From Mya arenaria (taxonomy: Eukaryota > Mollusca > Bivalvia > Myida > Myidae), in contig NC_069135.1 of the NCBI RefSeq assembly GCF_026914265.1, forward strand, positions 26,020,167 to 26,084,166: a stretch of DNA of 64,000 nucleotides, given 5' to 3'. Shown here in pieces: positions 51,901 to 57,900 of this stretch. A model generated the notes under the pieces. The model made no database searches, was not told the origin of the DNA, and saw only the letters and a program-made list of their open reading frames with translations. Position 1 is the first letter of the stretch; every line of letters begins with the position of its first letter. Made by a program: the position numbers and the translations under genes.

Positions 51901-54900
51901 GTTTTGAAGATTATCTTGACTTGTAACTTAGTAACCTTAGTAAAATACTTTGTAAATTTGGGACCTCAAACCAATTATTTGCCAATTAAAAAAGGCAGGC
52001 AATCAATTTTAACATTGAGAGAAACCAAAGATTATGCAAGTTGTGTACTAAGAATGTTATTGGTGATGAATTTCACTACTTACTTGAATGTAACCATTTT
52101 TCATACGTAAAAAACTTATTGTTCCTTATTACATTCGTCACCAAAACTCTTTTAAATTAGATGAACTTATGAACTGTAACAATAGATCTAAATTAATTAA
52201 GTTGGCACTGTTCTGTAAATTCAGATGACTCATTCTCTATACTCCGATTAACTACAAGATCTGTTCATAATTACAATACCCTTTCGCTGTGTCTTATTAC
52301 TTCATATTTTAACTGATGTTGTTTAGAAAAGCTTTTTTCTTTTCTTTTTTTTTGTGTTTGATATGTTTGTTAACTGTTTTATTTTATGTTAATTAATATG
52401 TGTTTCATTGTTTTGTGATATCACATGCATATTATATGCCATGATGAAAATAAAACTTGAACTTGGTAACATTTCTTTAAGAACAAATACGCAATTTTAG
52501 AAGAAGTTAAACCGAAAATAATTTTAAATGCAAAAATAAGTCAATATGGAGGGGGCGGGGGAGTAATTTCGTTTAATGTAAACATTTTAAAAGTGAGAAA
52601 AATGTTTTATGGAAAAACAAGAAACGCCGCAGTGCGACGAAACCAGGTTTACAATGATTGACAAAAGAACCTCAGCCTGTGTCTGTTTTTCTATTTTTAG
52701 TAACAGTGGCCTTGACCCTAGGGACCCCAAACGCAATCCCATGAAAGTTCTCCATAAATTCTTCCTTTATACCAATTTTGGTCAAGATATGTCAACTCTA
52801 ACTAAAGTTATTCAGTTTCAACCGTTTTTTCTATTTTAAGTAACAGTGACATTGACCTTGACCCTAGGGACCACAAACGCAATACCATGAAAGCTATCCA
52901 TAAACTCTTCCTTTATACCAAGTTCGGGCAAGATATGTGGACCCTGACTAAAATCATTCAGTTTCAACTGTTTTTCTATTTTTAGTAACTGTGACCTTGA
53001 CCCTAAGGACCCCAAACGCAATCCCATGACAGGTATCCATAAACTCTTCCTTTATACCAAATTTGGTCAAGATATGTTGACTCTGACTAAAGTTATTCAG
53101 TAGCAGTGACCTTGACCTTGACCCTAGGGACCCCAAACGCAATCCCACGAACGGTATTCATAAACTCTTCCTTTATACCAAGTTTGGTTAAGATATGTCA
53201 ACCCTAACTGAAGTGATTCAGTTTCAACGGTTTTTCTATTTTTAGTAACAGTGACCTTGACCATGACCTTAGGGACCCCAAACGCAATTCCATGAAAGGT
53301 ATCAATAAACTCCTCCTATACACCAAGTTTGGTCAAGATATGTCAACCCTAACATAAGTTATTCAGTTTGACGCCGCCCGGCCACCCGCCCGAACAACGA
53401 CGTTCGTCATTCTAATAACCAGGTTTCACTATGTAAAAACCTAGTTAAAAAACGTGTAATGTGGTTAAGTGATGTGCTTGAATTAAACAAAGTGTGATGT
53501 TCTCGAACGTGTAATGTCGAGTAATAACCATGCACTTTGAAAAATATGAATATGTATGCATGCAAGCGCAGTTTCAAAATACACAAATATGCCTTATTTA
53601 TAGAGAAAATACAAAACAATGTGGTAAAAATCAACACGTTTATTTGTAAACATTGTCCCAATATGTTCAATTACTTTTTATCCTTTAAAGTTAAGATACC
53701 GAACTGAAATGTAGATCAAAAAATATGTTTTTTGCCATATACTGGACGCATACACTTTTTCAAAATTTAAAGAAAATGTTCACTTAACCAGGTAAACACT
53801 GGTACCTTAATCTTTTCATTATGAATCCGCCATTTTGTTTGACATGATACATTTTTCTATCTTAATCTTTGCATCATATGAAATTAAGTCCTCCCTCTTG
53901 ATAAGTACATATTCCATTTTTTCTTGTGTTTATGATGTATGAACGCAGTATGGCACGCGAGTAAATTCCATGAAGTTCAATAGTAGATTTTCTTGCCTGA
54001 TCAATCTTTTAATATTCCTGTGGGTATGAGACTATTTTTTACATTACCGAGATCATCAGGTCTATTTATTGTCGGTATTATCATGGCTATAATCGCATAA
54101 AAACCTTTTGAGCAAAAATTTGGACAATCGGCAACATGAACTTTTATCATTTTAACAAACGTTTAACAGTCAAATGAAAGGCATTTTGAAGAAATTACTG
54201 TTGCCGTTTGAAAAAGCAACTTCAAAATAAGGATTGCATTCAAGTAGGAAAGAAACATTTCAGTTCGAAGGTTGTTTTCGATAAAAATGGCCGAGGAGTT
54301 CCGAATAGTACAAAACAATACAATAAAAGTTAAAAGAGAAGTCACTACGTAGAAAATATTAATCGATTAAATTGCAGCTTCTAAAAATGCTTGGTATCAT
54401 GAAAAATTTACATGTGCGATAAATCCGTGTTACGAAACAATTCCATTCAATTTTTGGGGGCCTAATGCAATATATATTACATACATAGCAGACACAAACA
54501 ACAAAATAAAGACATACGTAACTAATTAAAACCAAAATGATGCAAGCTACAGCTTTGACTATAATTATAGTAATACTGAGTAGTCATATTTAAACTAAGT
54601 TGGTTAAAAATGCAAACATTGAAACTTAAATTTTCAGAGTGTAAATTGGGTTTGATAAAAATTTAACCTCCAGTAAAATAGTAATAGCAGATAAAAGGTA
54701 AATATTTAGAATTGAAAATATTACTAATAACGTTTGTTTTAACAATCCTACTTGCGCATTTGTCAGGTGATGTACAATCCCTCATGGCATACCCATCACC
54801 CTGACACTTGGCCCCTCCGAACATGGGAATTGGGTTGTCACATGTTCTGTTTCTTGACTGAGTTCCCTGTCCTTCACACGTGACTGAACACTGCGTCCAT

Positions 54901-57900
54901 TCTGTCCAGTTCGACCAGCCGCCGTCAACTGTGAAAGGAAAATACATTTAGCAACGCCAGAGCTTATGTAACTGTAAATTTAAGACGCATTTATAGACGA
55001 CTGGCCTTCAGTAATTGTTAACTAGGAAACGCCTTATACAACGCCAGACATTTGGATCCTGTAAACTGTAACTGTAGATTTAAAATTCGTTTAACAACAC
55101 CTCTGTTACAGTTAATTAAAACACATTATACAACGCCAGACCTTGGGGACCTGTAGATTTAAGATGTATTTAGAACGTCAAAATTTGGCTGACTGAAAAT
55201 AAGACTAATTTAACAACACCAGAACTTCTGGAAATGTAAATTAAAAACAAAATATAAAACGGCGAACCTTAGGTAACTGTTCATTTGAAACAATAAAACA
55301 ACACCGCACATTCACACCATTAATGACAGAACAATTTCAGACTTTAGACAAAGATAACGGAAACGTTTAAGAAGCCGGATGAGGCAAATGCATTTTTGTT
55401 TATAAAAAACAACAACAACACATCAAACAAAATACCAGAGACCGGGCAACTGTAAAAGGAACGTTGATTTACGTAAGCCCATCAGCAGCAGTGAATAATA
55501 CATTGCATACTTCCGTAATATTGCAAAAACATGAGATACATTAAATAATGTAAGATATTCGGCAACTGTGTTACTTTGGTAAAATGGTAAGCCTTATCTA
55601 CCTTTAAAAGATTGGTAAAACAAAGTCAGATATTATCAAATTTTGTAATACATAGTATGCTGTTATTAATCTAAACCATATCTTGACAACCTTTGAGTGG
55701 TGTACTGCATGAAATTGTGGCAGTTCTGGGCACTTTCAAGCCCTTTTTTTATGATATTTATCTTACCCAAAAAGTTTTGCGTAACTAGAGAACTAGATTA
55801 TTATTCCGAAAATAAAGTGGTTAACACGAAACGATTCGCGAACGTTCTCCGGTTATTATTCGGCAGTAATAGGCCACCATCACATATACTAAGAATAATG
55901 TTAAGATATGTATATTAACTTACCAGGACAAAGCACATAAGCACATTTGAACTTTTCTTCAGATAACCCTGAACAGTCTTCCCCGCCATTTTTTGGAGCT
56001 GGATTGGTACACGTACGAGATTGTGTTTTGTAAGCATCTCCACACGTGGCAGAGCATTCTGACGGGACCACCCACGCAGACCAACTGCCGTTCACTAGTC
56101 CAATCAAAGTTTACGTTTGAAATAAATTTTGCCAGAATTTATATTATAAAAAAAAAAACAATATGCGTACACATTCATTGGCAATACTCGAAATTAAATA
56201 AGTTATCGTATTTCAAAAATGTATATCAAAAGTTAAATAGCACTTATCAATTAAAGCATTTAACACTGTTGCAAACACAAAAACAAATCAATAATGTACA
56301 GATATTCAAATTATTAACATGGAAGCAATTCAAACGTAAATAAGCTAAAAGAAGTGAAGTAAAGGAAATTATATTAAAAATCTGTGGAATATTTACCCGG
56401 ACAATTGTCATAATTTCCTCTAAAACAGCTTTCATGTTGGAGTTTCTGTCCTTCACAATCGGTGCCGTTGTTTTGAGGTGCAGGCTTGTCACATGCTCTC
56501 TGCCTGTAGCGGTTGTTGTTACAGTTACATACTCCCCAGCTTTGCCAGTCCGACCATCTTCCCTCGACTTGTAATAATACAATGAAAACTAAAAGGACAA
56601 GCACATTACATACGTTTTTAATTTCTTTGTTTACCCCGTTAAGAGGCATCAGGTTCAACAACAAGAAACTCGCAACGTCCCAACACAACAAAGAGTTACT
56701 TATACATTACAAATCATTTATAAGTATAACTTGGTAGCGCCTTGGGATGGTAAGCTAAACAATAGTTCACTGGTAGGTTAAATTAGATTGCCAGAACATA
56801 GTAAACTATAGAATAAAGTAAGCATTTGTTCCTTCGTAATTAACATCAGCCACTATCAGCTTTGCGGTCTGGCCGATTATTGACCACATATTGCCAACCT
56901 TTCCACCATCTGCTTTTGGAAAAAAATATTGGCAACTAGCGAAATGAAGCAATATAAACTTTCAGAATATAGACCGTTCCGATGGAACAGTAGTAGAGTA
57001 TTTGTGTGTCTCAATAAATTATGAGTTTATGAATTATTTTAAGTTTGGGGCTTCGATACTCAATAAAACATACTTAATAAAAAACATGCTAGTTTCCAAC
57101 ATAAAAAAAATGATTCGTATTCGATAAATTTGAATATTAAAATACAAAATGTTAGTCTTGCTCTTGTCTGGATTTTACTATTTTAATTAAAATTATGCAA
57201 TATTTAGAACGCATGATAGAAATATATATATATATTGGCCATAAAAAAATCTGATATTAATAACACACATATGACACGGAGCAATAGAAGCCATAAACAC
57301 CCTGAAATGAGGAAATTATAATAAAAAACAAAATATGTAATAACAAATAATATCATATACATTGCAATATTAATACATAACACAAAGTAGCAGGAGGGCA
57401 AGTAAACGTTTAAAACGACCATTCTCCGCGGCTTTAATTTAATAATGAAATTGAGCGTCAAATAAAAGCTACCAAGCGTAGAATTATCGGAAAGAGATAA
57501 ACGGTACGAACATTTTCTCCGACCCTTATTATTAAGATTTTTGGCGCAAAAAAATGCAAATTATATAAGATGAGCTTACTGTCACAAGTATCATTGAAGC
57601 ATACCCCTCTCTCGTATTCTTTTCCATGACATGTGCCGTTGACATAACAATTCCGCAGTCTGTGTTAGGAAATATAAAACGGAAGTACATCTATATAGAC
57701 CGCACAAAATGGCAATATAGTTCTATTCAACTTTCCGCCTAAAATGTTTTTTGCATATACCATTTTATATTGTACAGTTATAATACAGTGAAAACTTCGT
57801 TGACATGTCCTGTTGGTAAAAACATCAAATATAAACCATGTTGAGAGGCACAAATGACTTTCTAACACCACAAACGGATTACACACGAAACTCTTTATGT

